This document shows positions 1 to 13,000 of a stretch of DNA of 64,000 nucleotides, in pieces. Source of the stretch: Hygrophila difformis. Its lineage: Eukaryota > Streptophyta > Magnoliopsida > Lamiales > Acanthaceae. The translations under genes and the position numbers were made by a program. The stretch covers positions 1,431,920 through 1,495,919 of the forward strand of contig JAOANR010000014.1 in assembly GCA_030278955.1 (NCBI GenBank). Reading direction: 5' to 3'. Below the pieces are notes generated by a model, which saw only the letters and a program-made list of their open reading frames with translations, did not search any database and had not been told where the DNA came from. Within the stretch, counting starts at the first letter, position 1; each line of letters starts with the position of its first letter.

Positions 1-2945
1 ATTTTGACGGCATTAGGAAAGATCAAATTATTTAAGCCGTGGAGTGTTATTGGGATGTGTAAATTAAACAATGGAATATTCGCCAAGAAATAGTAGTGTA
101 CATTTCGATTTTTAAAGAGAGAGAGAGAGAGAAAATAAGCATTACATTAACTTGGATAATTAAAAAAATGTACTACCAAGAAATTATTACAGTCAAAGGT
201 AAATAATTGCAATACCTGAGGCAGAGCGTAACCCTATAAGCAATTGGGGACGTGCGTGGAAATATAAATAAAGGATTGAAATATTGAATGGTGAAAAAAA
301 AAAGGAAAAGAAGAATTGGGTAATGAGTTATGAGAGGAAACAATAAATTCAATAATTGAATTGAGCAACAGCCTTGAAAATGAAATGTTACCTCTCATTT
401 ATAGTGCATAAAGGAAGATGAAGACAGCGACTTCATAAAAAGTTTTTCGTCGTTCCCATGAATGGCTGAGCAGTGAGAGTCCCCTTTTGGCCTTTAAAAA
501 CACCTACTCACGCTCCAATTCAACAAACACTCCAATCTTTTTAATTCCTATATATTAACTCTCTTTTTGTAATAATGCAACATTACCTTTTTTGCCACTA
601 TTCATGGTTATTGATTCAAATTTTTATAACATTTATATAAGGAAAAATATAGTCAAGTAAGATTTTGTTGAAGTAGGATCTTGTTGGATTCGTCGCATTT
701 TGTAATTTAAGAATATCCATTTTTTTTTTATAATTTTTACTTGTACACAATTTAAATTATTAATACTTAAATATATGCATTGCACTACGTGCAATGGATG
801 TATGTTGCAGTTTCAAGAGAACGGAGGTAGTATATAAAGTCATAAACCCAAGCCAAAATTTTCGACTTTAACCACTACCCATGACCCACTAATAGTGTAA
901 CACCGAACACGACTATTAAGTATTATTATACTAGCAATTATGATATTATTTCTTTATACTGAAATAAAAATTAATTTTGAAAAATTGGTAATTTAGAGTT
1001 TGAAATACAGTATGTTTCAACCTTTGTATCTATTTAATCGATATCTTAGTATTTATGCAATAAAGAACCACATTTTATTGATGGACAAATAATTGACGGA
1101 ACTGCAAATGTAGTTGGTCTTATGAGTTCTTTCTAGGAGAATGTATTTGAAGGTATCCTTTAAGCCTTATCTGAAAACGACAGAAAATGCGGTAAATTAT
1201 GCATTAGGGATTTGCTGATCCAGTTCGGTCTTATGATCTGTATCTGGCGAATACCAATCCAGAGACTAAACAGACTATGAAGATCAACACCGATACAGAC
1301 TCAATCTATCCTGATTACATAATCAAACTCTTTGATACTAGAAGAACAATCTAGGAGAATAACTTGTAGTTGAAACTTGAAACTCCCCCTCAACCAGACT
1401 TCATATTTGATACATTTCAAGAACAAATATGAATCTTTCTAGATTTTAATGATCTCCACGCTTGGATTTTCCTTTTGATCTTTGCAAAGATTTTCTTTCA
1501 GCAGAACACACAACGTACAAGAACTTCTCAAAAACTACTTCTAAAAATGAGGTGTTTTATTTTGTTTGATTATTCATGTTCATTGAAGAATACTACTATT
1601 ATTCTTAAGGTCCGGATCTATTGTTCATTTAATAAATAGCAGTTTAGCTAGCGTACAGACTACCAATGAGTTTGTAGGTTTATGGAAAAGTTTTTTTTTT
1701 TTTTAGGTTAACCCTATCCCTACCCTGCAACATAGAGCCAATCACATACACAGTACTAGACATCATACAAAATAATGCAGACATCACATACGAACACCAA
1801 TGCATCATCATAGAACAATGCGAGACATATTTAGGTATCACATTACATCCACATGTATCACATAAACACGCATCCAAATATCACCAGATGTCATATTCAC
1901 ACCATCAGACAAAATTCAATAAAGACCAAACATCACATAATCAATTGCGGGCATCTCACATATATATACCATCACATAGAAGCCTCGACCATCGTACCTA
2001 CACGTGCAACTACTTGCACTCTAACCTTTTCCAGTAAAAAGTATTATCGAATGTTTGCCTTACAAAAATTTAAATATAGTTCACATATATATATAGCGAA
2101 GTTTAGAGATTCATGGATGAGAGGCTCACACCTAAAACCAATTGGTCATAGGTAGAGTTGCTCCGAACCATATAAGGTAGTATGAGGATCACATTTTAAC
2201 CGATGTGGGATATCAACACAAAGCCATTGGATTATACTTATTAAAGAATTCTTATATAGCTAATTGTTATTATTTAATACTGTACCATGTTATAATTAGC
2301 AAATATCTCCCAAATAGTATATACCAAACATCCATATCGTATTTTAAATAACATATGAATACACAACTACTCCATATGATTCATATTCTTTCTGCTCCCA
2401 TCCAACTCAACGTTGAATTTCATTGGGTCATCCGTTGAATAAAAGCAGCTTATATTTCCTTAATCTAGCATCAGAATTATAAATTAAATTAATTATTTTG
2501 CTCACAATTCCCATTCAATAAGTCAAGTCATTTTCTATTGAATTGTATCGACATTTTAGTTGGATTGTACCAACGTTGAAAATGAATATAACCTTTGCCC
2601 AAGACAGAATTTTTTATCCTTGATTTGTTAGTTTTTGTACAAGCTACGATTGCATAAAGTAAACTAGAAATAGTCTCGATTAGCAAATCCAAAAGAATTA
2701 TCAGATAATAATCTGTTAAAGCAGAGTTCTTTTCATTACAGAAACCTCAGCAGGCCCACCCGGTAAGTGAGTGGTAATGTGATATGCATTTGAGGAAAAG
2801 CAGCATCACCGGCACCGATAGTTCCACCAAATTTACCCCCGTATGTTGTTGTCTGGTTCCTACAAAGAAATGCGGTAGGACTTTGGAGAGGCCCCAACTC
2901 CAACGCATTACTGCGGTTTTTATGTATATCCCCATTTCCCCCACC
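1..2945. other. Intergenic region, no gene recognised
   Basis: No reading frame here resembles a known protein and none has a coherent exon structure. It contains a short GA repeat at about 116-131, a Stowaway-like fragment (listed separately), and a low-complexity stretch at about 1740-1990 rich in CATCACAT-like words. The segment at 1380-1400 has a C-rich pattern like that of degraded Copia LTRs, but this is too weak to call. The last few hundred bases presumably carry the promoter and 5' UTR of the C2-domain gene at 3190. Confidence 0.6.
634..836. mobile_element. Stowaway-like MITE, degraded copy
   Basis: The interior matches the other copies in this window: a TATAGTCAAGTAAGATYTTGTT-like block, a 'tttttacttgtac' block and a 'gcattgca' block. 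The right end reads AACGGAGGTAGTATA, a mutated form of the family end ACGGAGGGAGTA. The left inverted end is not recognisable. Confidence 0.6.
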
Positions 2946-3189
2946 CACCGCCTACTATTTCACTCCACCAATTCTCATTATTGGTATTTGGTAGTGCAGT
3001 GTAGTGTATTGGTATTCTTTTCTCAAAAGACTTTATGGTAGAATACCGTATTCTCTCTTGTAGTTTCTACCTACCTGTTCCTTAATTTATTTATTTTCAA
3101 TTTTACCTTGCTTTTTCGACCTTTACTTGCTTCTTTATCCATCTGTTTTTGTTATCTATCCATCCACCTGAATTTCCGGCAACGGCCCA

Positions 3190-6100
3190 ATGGCTAAACT
3201 TGTGGTCGAAGTGGTTGGAGCCACTGATCTCATGCCCAAAGACGGCCAGGGAAGCGCCAGCCCTTTTGTCGAAGTCGAATTTCAGGGGCAGCGCCACCGG
3301 ACTTCCACCAAGTCCAAGGATCTAAACCCTTATTGGAATGAAAAGCTTCTTTTCAAGATCAAGAATCCGCGAGATCTTCCTGACCAATCCATCGATGTTT
3401 ATGTTTATAATGATAACAAGCATGGCCTCACCCGGAATTTCCTCGGCAGGGTTAGGATTTCCGGCATGTCAGTGGGATTCGCGGACTCCGGGGATGCTAC
3501 GGTGAACAGGTACCCTCTTGATAAAAGGGGGCTTTTTTCCCACGTTAGGGGCGAGATTGCCCTGAAAATTTACGCCGAACAGGGTGATGGATTTGGGGAT
3601 TTTGAGGGCGTGGAGGAGGAGAAGGAACAGGAACAGGAACAGCACCGCCATCAGCACCGCCACGTGGATGAGGATGATCGGAATCATTACAAGCATCAGC
3701 ATAAAGCGACCGACAGTTCTAACTCCTCCGTCCCAATTAATTCTGGTAAGTTCAATGATGGGTATGATGATAATGAGGATTATTACTTCAAGGAACGCGA
3801 GGACAAGCCCAAGAAGAAAAACAAGGAAAAAGAGGTACGAACCTTTTTCTCCGTCGGTAATGGGACGGGTCCCCCACCTCCGCCGCCGGAGAGGCCCATC
3901 CCAGCGCCGTCTACAACTACCTCCGATTTTGTCAAGGCGGCGGTAGGAGGCGGCGGCGGCGGAGCAACTACAGTGATGCAGATGCAGTTTCCAGCGCCGG
4001 GGCAGAAGCCCGAGTACGGCGTGGCGGAGATAAGGCCGCCGTTGGCGGCCAGAATGGGGTACTGGGGACGGGACAAAACTGCCAGCACTTACGATTTGGT
4101 GGAGCAGATGAATTTTTTATACGTAAACGTCGTCAAGGCGAAGGATCTTCCCGTGATGGACATATCGGGCAGTTTGGATCCCTATGTGGAAGTTAAAGTT
4201 GGGAATTACAAAGGCGTGACAAAGCATCTGGAGAAGAATCAGTATCCTGTCTGGAATAGTATCTTCGCCTTTTCCAAGGAGAAGCTGCAGAGCAACATAA
4301 TCGAAGTAACCGTCAAGGACAAGGACATCGGCAAGGATGACTTCGTCGGCAAGGTGCTCTTCGATATGATCGAAGTTCCTCAGCGCGTGCCTCCCGACAG
4401 CCCGCTGGCTCCGCAATGGTACCGTCTCGGGGACAAGAGAGGCGACAAGATGAGCCATTACAAAGGGGAGATTATGCTCGCCGTATGGATGGGGACGCAG
4501 GCCGACGAGGCCTTCCCGGAGGCGTGGCATTCGGACGCACACAGTGTAAGCCAGCCGAATCTGGCCAACACCAGATCCAAAGTGTATTTTTCCCCCAAAT
4601 TGTATTACCTCCGCGCCCAAATCATTCAAGCTCAAGACCTGGTCCCATCCGATAAAGGGCGAATGCCGGAGACATTTGTGAAGGTCCAGCTAGGGCATCA
4701 GATTCGGGCCACGAGGCCGTCGCAGATCAAGACGATGAATCCGGAGTGGAATGAGGAGCTTATGTTCGTGGCGTCGGAGCCTTTCGATGAGTACATAATC
4801 ATTAGCGTCGAAGACAGGGTCGGACCGGGGAAGGACGAAGTCATAGGGAGGATTATAATACCCGTTCGAGAGGTTCCGCCGCGAGCCGAAACAGCTAAGC
4901 TGCCGGACGGCCGGTGGTTTGCTCTGCAGAAGCCATCTTTATTAGAGGAAGAGGGCGAGAAGAAGAAAGAGGTGAAATTCGCGAGCAGGATATTCGTTCG
5001 TCTCTGCATCGATGCAGGGTACCACGTCCTCGACGAATCCACGCATTTCAGCAGCGATCTTCAGCCATCGTCCAAACATCTGAGAAAGGCGAGCATAGGG
5101 ATTCTCGAGGTCGGTATCTTGAGCGCACGGAACCTGCTCCCGATGAAGAGCAGGGAAGGCAGAATGACGGATGCTTATTGCGTCGCCAAGTACGGGAACA
5201 AATGGGTGCGAACCAGAACACTTCTCGACACTCTCCATCCCCGTTGGAACGAGCAGTACACTTGGGAAGTGCACGATCCGTGCACCGTGATAACCATTGG
5301 AGTGTTCGATAACTGCCACATAACGGGGAAGGAAGAATCGAGGGATCATAGGATCGGGAAAGTGAGAATAAGGCTGTCGACTTTGGAAACGGATCGAGTA
5401 TATACTCACGCGTATCCCTTGCTGGTTCTCACGCCTTCGGGTTTGAGGAAGCACGGGGAACTCCACCTGGCGATACGTTTCACCTGTATCGCGTGGGCTA
5501 ACATGGTGGTACAATACGGCAAGCCATTGCTCCCGAAGATGCACTACGTGCAGCCTATATCGGTCCGGCACATTGATTGGCTACGACACCAGGCGATGCA
5601 GATAGTGGCGGTGAAACTGGGCCGAGCCGAGCCGCCTCTTAGGAGGGAGATAGTCGAGTATATGTTGGATGTGGATTACCATATGTGGAGCCTCAGGCGG
5701 AGCAAAGCCAACTTCTATAGAATAATGTCGCTCCTTTCGGGCGTATCGTATGTTTACAGGTGGTTTGACGGCATATGCCACTGGAAGAATCCGCTGACGA
5801 CTATCCTCGTGCACGTGTTGTTCCTGATACTGGTGTGCTACCCGGAGCTGATCCTGCCCACGATATTCCTGTACCTCTTCGTCATTGGCCTGTGGAACTA
5901 CCGGTTCAGGCCGAGGGTGCCGCCGCACATGGACGCCCGCCTCTCCCAGGCTGAGAATGCTCATCCGGATGAACTTGATGAGGAATTCGACACGTTCCCA
6001 ACCTCACGGCCGATGGATATAGTGAGGATGAGATATGACAGGTTGAGGAGCGTGGCGGGAAGGGTTCAGACGGTGCTTGGAGACATGGCGACGCAGGGGG

Positions 6101-6324
6101 AAAGGGCGCTGTCGATATTAAGCTGGAGGGATCCGAGAGCCACGGCCATCTTCATCTTGTTCTCGTTGATCTGGGCCGTGTTTTTGTATGTTACCCCGTT
6201 CCAAGTGGTGGCCGTGCTCATCGGTCTATACGTGCTGCGCCATCCGCGGTTCCGGCCCAAGCTCCCCTCGGTCCCCGTCAATTTCTTCAAGAGATTACCT
6301 GCCAGGACAGATTCTCTTCTTTGA
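3190..6324 (+). CDS. QKY: Multiple C2 domain and transmembrane region protein, QUIRKY type
   Basis: Single exon of 1044 codons, the usual length for this plant family (about 1000-1080) and usually intronless. Four C2 domains can be placed: C2A at residues 1-125, C2B at about 307-430, C2C at about 470-600 and C2D at about 635-760. They are followed by the C-terminal phosphoribosyltransferase-C (PRT_C) region with two hydrophobic blocks near residues 867-895 and 985-1015. Between C2A and C2B lies a low-complexity linker with His/Glu runs, a PPPPPP stretch (about residue 227) and a poly-Gly run (about 253), as in QUIRKY. C2A has SPF where C2B has the acidic DPY motif, so calcium binding by C2A is doubtful. 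Family members sit at the ER-plasma membrane contact in plasmodesmata and act in organ shape and cell-to-cell signalling. The start is the first ATG before the C2A strand. Antisense frames of 172 and 209 codons inside it are shadows. Confidence 0.95.
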   Translation: MAKLVVEVVGATDLMPKDGQGSASPFVEVEFQGQRHRTSTKSKDLNPYWNEKLLFKIKNPRDLPDQSIDVYVYNDNKHGLTRNFLGRVRISGMSVGFADSGDATVNRYPLDKRGLFSHVRGEIALKIYAEQGDGFGDFEGVEEEKEQEQEQHRHQHRHVDEDDRNHYKHQHKATDSSNSSVPINSGKFNDGYDDNEDYYFKEREDKPKKKNKEKEVRTFFSVGNGTGPPPPPPERPIPAPSTTTSDFVKAAVGGGGGGATTVMQMQFPAPGQKPEYGVAEIRPPLAARMGYWGRDKTASTYDLVEQMNFLYVNVVKAKDLPVMDISGSLDPYVEVKVGNYKGVTKHLEKNQYPVWNSIFAFSKEKLQSNIIEVTVKDKDIGKDDFVGKVLFDMIEVPQRVPPDSPLAPQWYRLGDKRGDKMSHYKGEIMLAVWMGTQADEAFPEAWHSDAHSVSQPNLANTRSKVYFSPKLYYLRAQIIQAQDLVPSDKGRMPETFVKVQLGHQIRATRPSQIKTMNPEWNEELMFVASEPFDEYIIISVEDRVGPGKDEVIGRIIIPVREVPPRAETAKLPDGRWFALQKPSLLEEEGEKKKEVKFASRIFVRLCIDAGYHVLDESTHFSSDLQPSSKHLRKASIGILEVGILSARNLLPMKSREGRMTDAYCVAKYGNKWVRTRTLLDTLHPRWNEQYTWEVHDPCTVITIGVFDNCHITGKEESRDHRIGKVRIRLSTLETDRVYTHAYPLLVLTPSGLRKHGELHLAIRFTCIAWANMVVQYGKPLLPKMHYVQPISVRHIDWLRHQAMQIVAVKLGRAEPPLRREIVEYMLDVDYHMWSLRRSKANFYRIMSLLSGVSYVYRWFDGICHWKNPLTTILVHVLFLILVCYPELILPTIFLYLFVIGLWNYRFRPRVPPHMDARLSQAENAHPDELDEEFDTFPTSRPMDIVRMRYDRLRSVAGRVQTVLGDMATQGERALSILSWRDPRATAIFILFSLIWAVFLYVTPFQVVAVLIGLYVLRHPRFRPKLPSVPVNFFKRLPARTDSLL

Positions 6325-7039
6325 ACTGGATGGAGGAGGACCATCATCACCAATACTTAGAGCTGGAGAGATTTGGATCCATCAACATTCCCTGATCTGA
6401 ACTGTACTATTATTTCATTCTATTCTACCTATGATATCAATTGAGTGTATATTGTAAACAAGACTTTGAGATGAAATAATGATGCTGCTTTTGCTCCAGC
6501 AGATGAAACCAAATTTCAAGCCGTGTACAGAGAAGGGCCTCAGGGCTGGTAGCATGCGTCATATCTTGGTAAAAATGAGTAACATGAAACCAAAATGAAA
6601 GATTTTACCACCTTAGCTTGGTTGTTTATGTTTTGTTGCTGCTAGTACATGTTCCCTCTTGCGTGTATGATTCATTTCTGGCCTAATGTGTTTGGTATTG
6701 TTATGAACAACAAAAAATGTACAATGCTAATATGAATTAGTTACCAAACCTGCTGTAAATGGCCTAAGCATAGAGAAGCATCAGCCATCAGCCTGAGTTA
6801 TTTATACATGAGATGCGATTTCCAGTAGAAATTAGAGCATACTCTTGAGTATTCCAAGGACTGTGTCCCGTGGATATTGTGCAGCAGCCATCTGAAATTG
6901 CTGTATTTGCCATGGCAGTCGGTCGCCAGAGGCAACCATTATTATTGTGTAACAATGCAGAGGGAGGGTGTCAAGTTATTACTATATTGTTCCTTCTTCC
7001 TTCTTTGTAGGTAGGATGATGCCCTAGTGTGCTTCTGCA
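6325..7039. other. Gap between converging genes
   Basis: Contains the 3' UTRs of the C2-domain gene (+) and of the MADS-RNase H gene (-). No gene, RNA or repeat is recognised. Confidence 0.6.
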
Positions 7040-10000
7040 TCAATAGTTGTGGCCCAGTAGTTCATCCAGCAATATAGCAACAAGGAAATCAGGTGCTTTA
7101 GTGAGCCACACAGCCTCATCTATGATGACTGTCCCTGCATATTTGGCTACGGTCTGTGCAGCAACATTGCAGGATGGTTGCACCAATGAGACCATACATG
7201 CGCCGCCTACTTGTCTGATGTATTCGTTGATTTCCTCTTGCAGTGGGGGAGAAACACAAGTGCTTGTATATGTACCTTCATCATATATGCCCTGGAGTGC
7301 CCTGACTGTGTCGGCGCTATCACATTCCAGCATGATGCGGGTGAAGCTGCAGTTGGCTGCGAAATCAACAGCGCATTTTGCTGCCATCCAGGAGGCGATG
7401 TTTGCGTCCGCCAACTCGGGGAAATACTTGCCACGAGCAGCCATGAATTCCCCCCTCCAGTTCCTGACCACCACTCCAACTCCAACCCCGGCGACATCTG
7501 CATCCTGAATATTAGCTCCGGCAAAGTTCACCTTGTAAATATTGGTAGGAGGTGGAGACCACCTAGTTTCTCCTGAACATGGGAAGACATCAACTGCCAC
7601 CTGTTCCGATTCTCCGGATTGTGATGCATAGGAGTGGCGGTTGGCCTGGCAATTGGAATTAGAAGATGATGTAGCTATCTGCCCTTACCAAATCAACAAA
7701 ATCTTAATAGTCCAGAACTACAAGCAGAGAGAGCCAGCCAGGGAAGAGTATAACTAAAAAACCTGTTTTGCTGACACGGTTTCGACTATGGCATCCAGTT
7801 TGGCTCCAAGCTGATCCACCTCTTCCACCGTACAATGTCGAAGATATTCAGTCTGCATTTCCCTGTGTTAGTTCAGAAAACAATCTGCCATTAATTTTTC
7901 AATTTCCAGAATACCATTGGGGGGATAAAACTAGATGCAGCTAGCTAATTGTTGCAATCTTCAGTAATTTCTTAAATTAGAAACCAGACCTGAGGAGATC
8001 TATCTTGTCCAAAACACCCTTGCTCAGTTGGGCATGGTCTTCCTTGTTCTCTTCCTGCATCCATCCAAACAACAAAAGATGCAACAAGGCCGCCAGATGA
8101 TACCTATTTATTATGTTTTCCATTCACAAAAGGCCAAAGCATGAGCATATAGTACATGGGAGGCGAGGACTGGCTTTTCCTCCTCCTGCTGAAGCTGCAA
8201 AGAGTCCAAATTCAAAGTGACCTTGTCCAGCAAGTCCTTGATGCTTAAGACAAACGCATGTGATCCACAGGGAACAACAAGTCAATAATAATAACCAGAA
8301 ATGAAAATCCTTTTCATACAACTATTGGCATATCATTACACAATCCATATAAAACACAAACACAGTCACTGTGTTTCATCAACAGCCTCCAGTATGAAAT
8401 TTAAGAATGCTGAAACGCGGCTGTAACTTATTAGTCCAACCAGTTTAGTATGCATAGTCCTACCTAAAGTAAACCATATCCCTTCCCAACTCCCCACTCT
8501 TACAGGTATACATCCCTTCAAAATCCTTCTACCAAAAATTGAGAAATGGAACCAAAAAAGATCCCTTCTATATGCACAACAAAAAATAGTTTTCATACAG
8601 ATTTTTGCTTTTTTTACTTCTTAATGAGCATGAGAGTAAATAATAACAGCTAATGAATCACAAAAATATATATATGGTATTATTTAATTATTATACTGAT
8701 TGATTCCTTATTACAAGCTAAGTAAACATTTTACTATTCATATATGTATTCATTATATTCATTCAAGGTTGGAGGTTCGATTCCCCACCGGCTACCTCCG
8801 CTCTTTAATACTAATATTTGCTACAATCCAAAGTACATTTTTAAACATTAATAACTGAAAGTGTATTATAGACGAAAATAATAAACATTTTTTTAGGTGA
8901 ATACCCGGGTATCCCCAAGCCGCATTGGACCCAAGACTAATCTCTTGAGCATCTGCAAGGGCAATTAAAGGCGCATCTCCCAAAGCAGTTTTTTGCATAT
9001 ACAAGAGCCCCCTTTCACTCAAACCAACTGCTGTTGGTTCGAAAATAATAAACTTTGATATTCTAAATGTAACAATCTATATATTATTAAAACCATTAGT
9101 GGTCAACCAAGTCAACATTTAATTTTCTAATGTGGTGTCTCCATTCTAAATTTCTAATTTTCTTAGATTTTTGCATTTTCTATTAATTAAATTTAGATTT
9201 TTACATTTGTTATTTATTTACTATTTATTTATGTCAAAATATATATTGATTTGATATGGAAATCATAATTTTCATTTTTTAAAAGATATGAAATTTTCAA
9301 TTTATATGGAATTCCCACAATTTCCTATTTTTAAAAGATTTGAAATTTGAAATTTTGTATATTTGCATTTATTTATATTAGATTTTGTTTTTTATTTATT
9401 TATTTTATATTTGTGTATTTTTTATTCCGAAAATTTTTATTTTTACACAATTTTCAGTTTTTAAAAGCTATAAAATTTTTAACTTATATGAAATTTCCTA
9501 CAATTTTCAGCTTTTAAAATATTTCAAATTTTAATTTTGCATTTATTTATTTATTTGTTTTAGATTTTTACATTGTTGTATTCCCAAAATTTTCAATTTT
9601 TACCCAATTTTTAGTTTTTAAAAGATATGAATTTTTAATTTATATGGAATTCACACAATATCAGTTTTTAAAAGATTTGAAATTTGAAACATCCCAATTT
9701 ATATACATTTCTCAACTTCCAAAGATATGCATTTATAAACACTTCCAAAGATCTGATAGATTTAATATGATTTTCATGATAACACAAATTGCGTATACAT
9801 AAACTTTGCATAGCACAATCTTGTATAATCCCTTCCGAAATTCATTAAATGAAAAAATTATTTCTTTAGCAAATCGAAAGATTATTTTTTTTGCGAAGCC
9901 GAGGCCGGAAATCGAAAGATTATTGAGTACATATATAACATAATTTATATATATTTTCTATAATTAAAAGATATATTATTTTGTATATGCAATCTCAAAT

Positions 10001-13000
10001 TTACTTATATTATTAAAAGATATATTAAATATGAATATATGGAAAATATCTCTATATATGAATTAATGCATATATAATCCATATTTTTCCAAGACACGTC
10101 ACTTCTCCTATATCACTTTTTGTCTATCATCATTCAATTTTCATCTTTGATCAATTTCTATACATTATGGATTCAGAAATCATTCCTTTGATTTCTATCA
10201 ATATCGACACAGTGAACAATGCTGTTATTGTTAGGGTTCTAAGACTATAGCTTCAGAAAAATATGTCCGGAAAAGAAAGCTTTGAGATGTTACTCAAATA
10301 TTTTTCCTATACTTGAGCGAATTATTGTACCGTACGATCCAAATATTACCAGCATGCAGGAAGCATATTGAATTATACTATTCATATTATTCGATATTAT
10401 ATATATGTACTTTGTTTTATTTTTTTATTTTAATTTGAATAAATATTATAATTTGTTGTAGATCGGAATTATTCATCATGGCTTGCTAGACAAAATGGGC
10501 GTCAAATCATTTCAAGACAAAAGAATCCCACTCCTTGCTATTCTACTCACCAAGATTTCGAAATAGGTATGTGCCAAAAAAGAAAAAAAAATTAATAAAT
10601 GCATGTCAATAATTAAATATGTTACAAAATTTAGTCATATGATCATTAGATAACAATGTTTATTGTTATTAAATATGGTGAATTCCTCCCCAGATCAGAT
10701 ACTCAACATACATTGCTAGACAAAGTAGGAGCGAAATTATATCCCATAAAAGAAATGAACGTCTAATAAATTATGTCGCGATTAAACTCAATACAGGGAA
10801 AAAAAACATAGCAATATTTAAAATGTTATTTCTTAACTTTCCAATACATGCCATTTCACAGTTGAATTTTCTATATAAGGTATGATGATGCGTAATTTAT
10901 TTATTAATGTGTTTTAGTTGTCACTATGATGAGTAAAGAAGTGCCTACTCAAACAAATAGATCAATGTTGCAATACCAGAAAAAGCTTGGTACGAATTTT
11001 TTCTACATTGACTTTTATAATTTAATATGGTTATCTAATATTAAATTGTAGCTTAACCTATTTTTTCCTAATATATTAATCATCTACTTAAAAAAAAATT
11101 ATAAATAATAATGTGACAGAGTATTTTGATGTTGGAGATGCCGTGCGTGAGTGTGAGTATTGTCATGCTAAAATGTGGATTGGAGAGAATATGGAGCAAA
11201 ACAGATCATCATCCCCTAAATTCTCATTGTGTTGTTCAAGATGAAAGGTGGTCTTGCCTCTATTGAAAAACCACCTCAACTTTATATCGATCTTTTAGAG
11301 AATAAACACGAGATGAGCCGGAAATTTATTGAGGATGTGGTTACAACATGATGTTTTCATTTACTTCAATGGATGGGACAATTGATTATTTTGTGAACAA
11401 AGTTGGTAGTGGTCCCTACACATGTCGTTTAGGGGGTCAAAATGTGCATAATATTGGGAGTTTGTTACCGCCTGAAGGGTCCACACCTAAATCCTCACAA
11501 CTCTATATCTGTGACTCGGACAATGAAATAGCACTTTGTAAAAATGCAATCAGGTTGGTCCTTATTTTTCACTAAAGATTGTAACAATGTATTTTAAGGA
11601 CCACTTTTTTATTGTTATTTCCACTTTTGTTTCTCTTCTAGCAATGGCAAGCCAAATAATTTCGATGATTAAACAGTGGATGAGATTAAACGAATGATTG
11701 ACCACTACAATCGTAAAAATGCAATCAGGTTAGTCCTTATTTTTCACAAAAGATTGTAATTATACACTCCGAATGTATTTTAAGGATCACTTTGTTATTG
11801 TATTTCCACTTTTGTTTCTCTTCTAGCAATGGAAAGCCAAACAATATCGATGATTAAATAGTGGATGAGCTTAAACGAATGATTGACCACTACAATCCTT
11901 ATGCAAAGATTTATAAAATGGCTGCAAATCATATCGCACAATATGGAACGATTGATCTAAAGCTTCAACTCATAGGAAAAAAGTCAAAGGATGGCAGGTC
12001 ATACAATAAACCAACTGCGCCAGAGTTTCTTCTCTTATCGTTGGAGATTTTGAGACGATGCCAGAAAAAAGAGATGTAGTTATAGAGAAATGCAATGGTG
12101 CACTACAATAGATACATGAATTTCACCCTTCTTATCTCCTATTGTAATACCACTTATATTCATCTATGCAGAGGATGGATTCTATGCGGACATTCCACAT
12201 GCAGACTCCCATAACAGTAAAAGAAACAAACTTACATTAAGAGAGTTCTTAGCATTTATAATTCAAGATAGAGAAAATGAGGGGAAACAACTTCTTTTGG
12301 CCAGGTGCCTTCTAAAACAGTTTGTTGTTGACGGATACACCATGATGGAGTCACAAAGGCTACAATGGCTCCGGCATAATCAACCATCTTTGAGGTCTTA
12401 TATTAAGGCTTTAAAAGAAAGGAAATTTACAAACTTCATCTATCGGCACACCAATAATATTACCATCATCATTTACGGGAGGGAGGAGGTATATGATACA
12501 AAATTATCAAGATGCAGTGGTTATTTGTAGATGGAATGGGTATCATTCTTTATACATTACTTTTACATATAATCCAAAATGGATTGAAATAAAATGATTA
12601 GTTGATAAGTTAGACTAAGGCTGGAGGATCATCAAGATAGTATAGTACGTGTCTTCAAACTTAAATTAGAAGAGCTTATAAAGGAGTTTAAAAGTGGAAG
12701 AGTTTTTGGGCAGCACACAATACGTAAGTTTTCTTTTTTATTTTATCCGTTATTTAAAAAAAGGGGGGTCAAGGCAGATGCAAATGTGACCACTTATATT
12801 TTTTGGTTGTCTTTTTTCAATTATAATTTTCATTTTATTTACTAAATTATACCATTTTATTTGAATAATTAATGTCTAACTATTTCTTTAATTACAACTG
12901 TATCAATTATTGAATTTCAAAAGAGTGGACTACCTCATGCCCACATTAATCTTCTTTTAAGAGTGGTGCACAACGTCATCTGGCAGATAATATTGACGAT

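Noticed and set aside
1853..2155. 100-codon frame in the left intergenic region
   Set aside because: It translates a low-complexity CATCACAT-like stretch into His/Ile/Thr-rich sequence; no homology recognised.
4117..5571. Long antisense frames of 172 and 209 codons within the C2-domain gene
   Set aside because: They lie opposite a clearly conserved coding sequence with high GC, show no domain, and are expected as shadows.
8761..8800. tRNA gene suggested by GGTTCGATTCCCC
   Set aside because: No cloverleaf could be built around it. It is more likely a SINE remnant.
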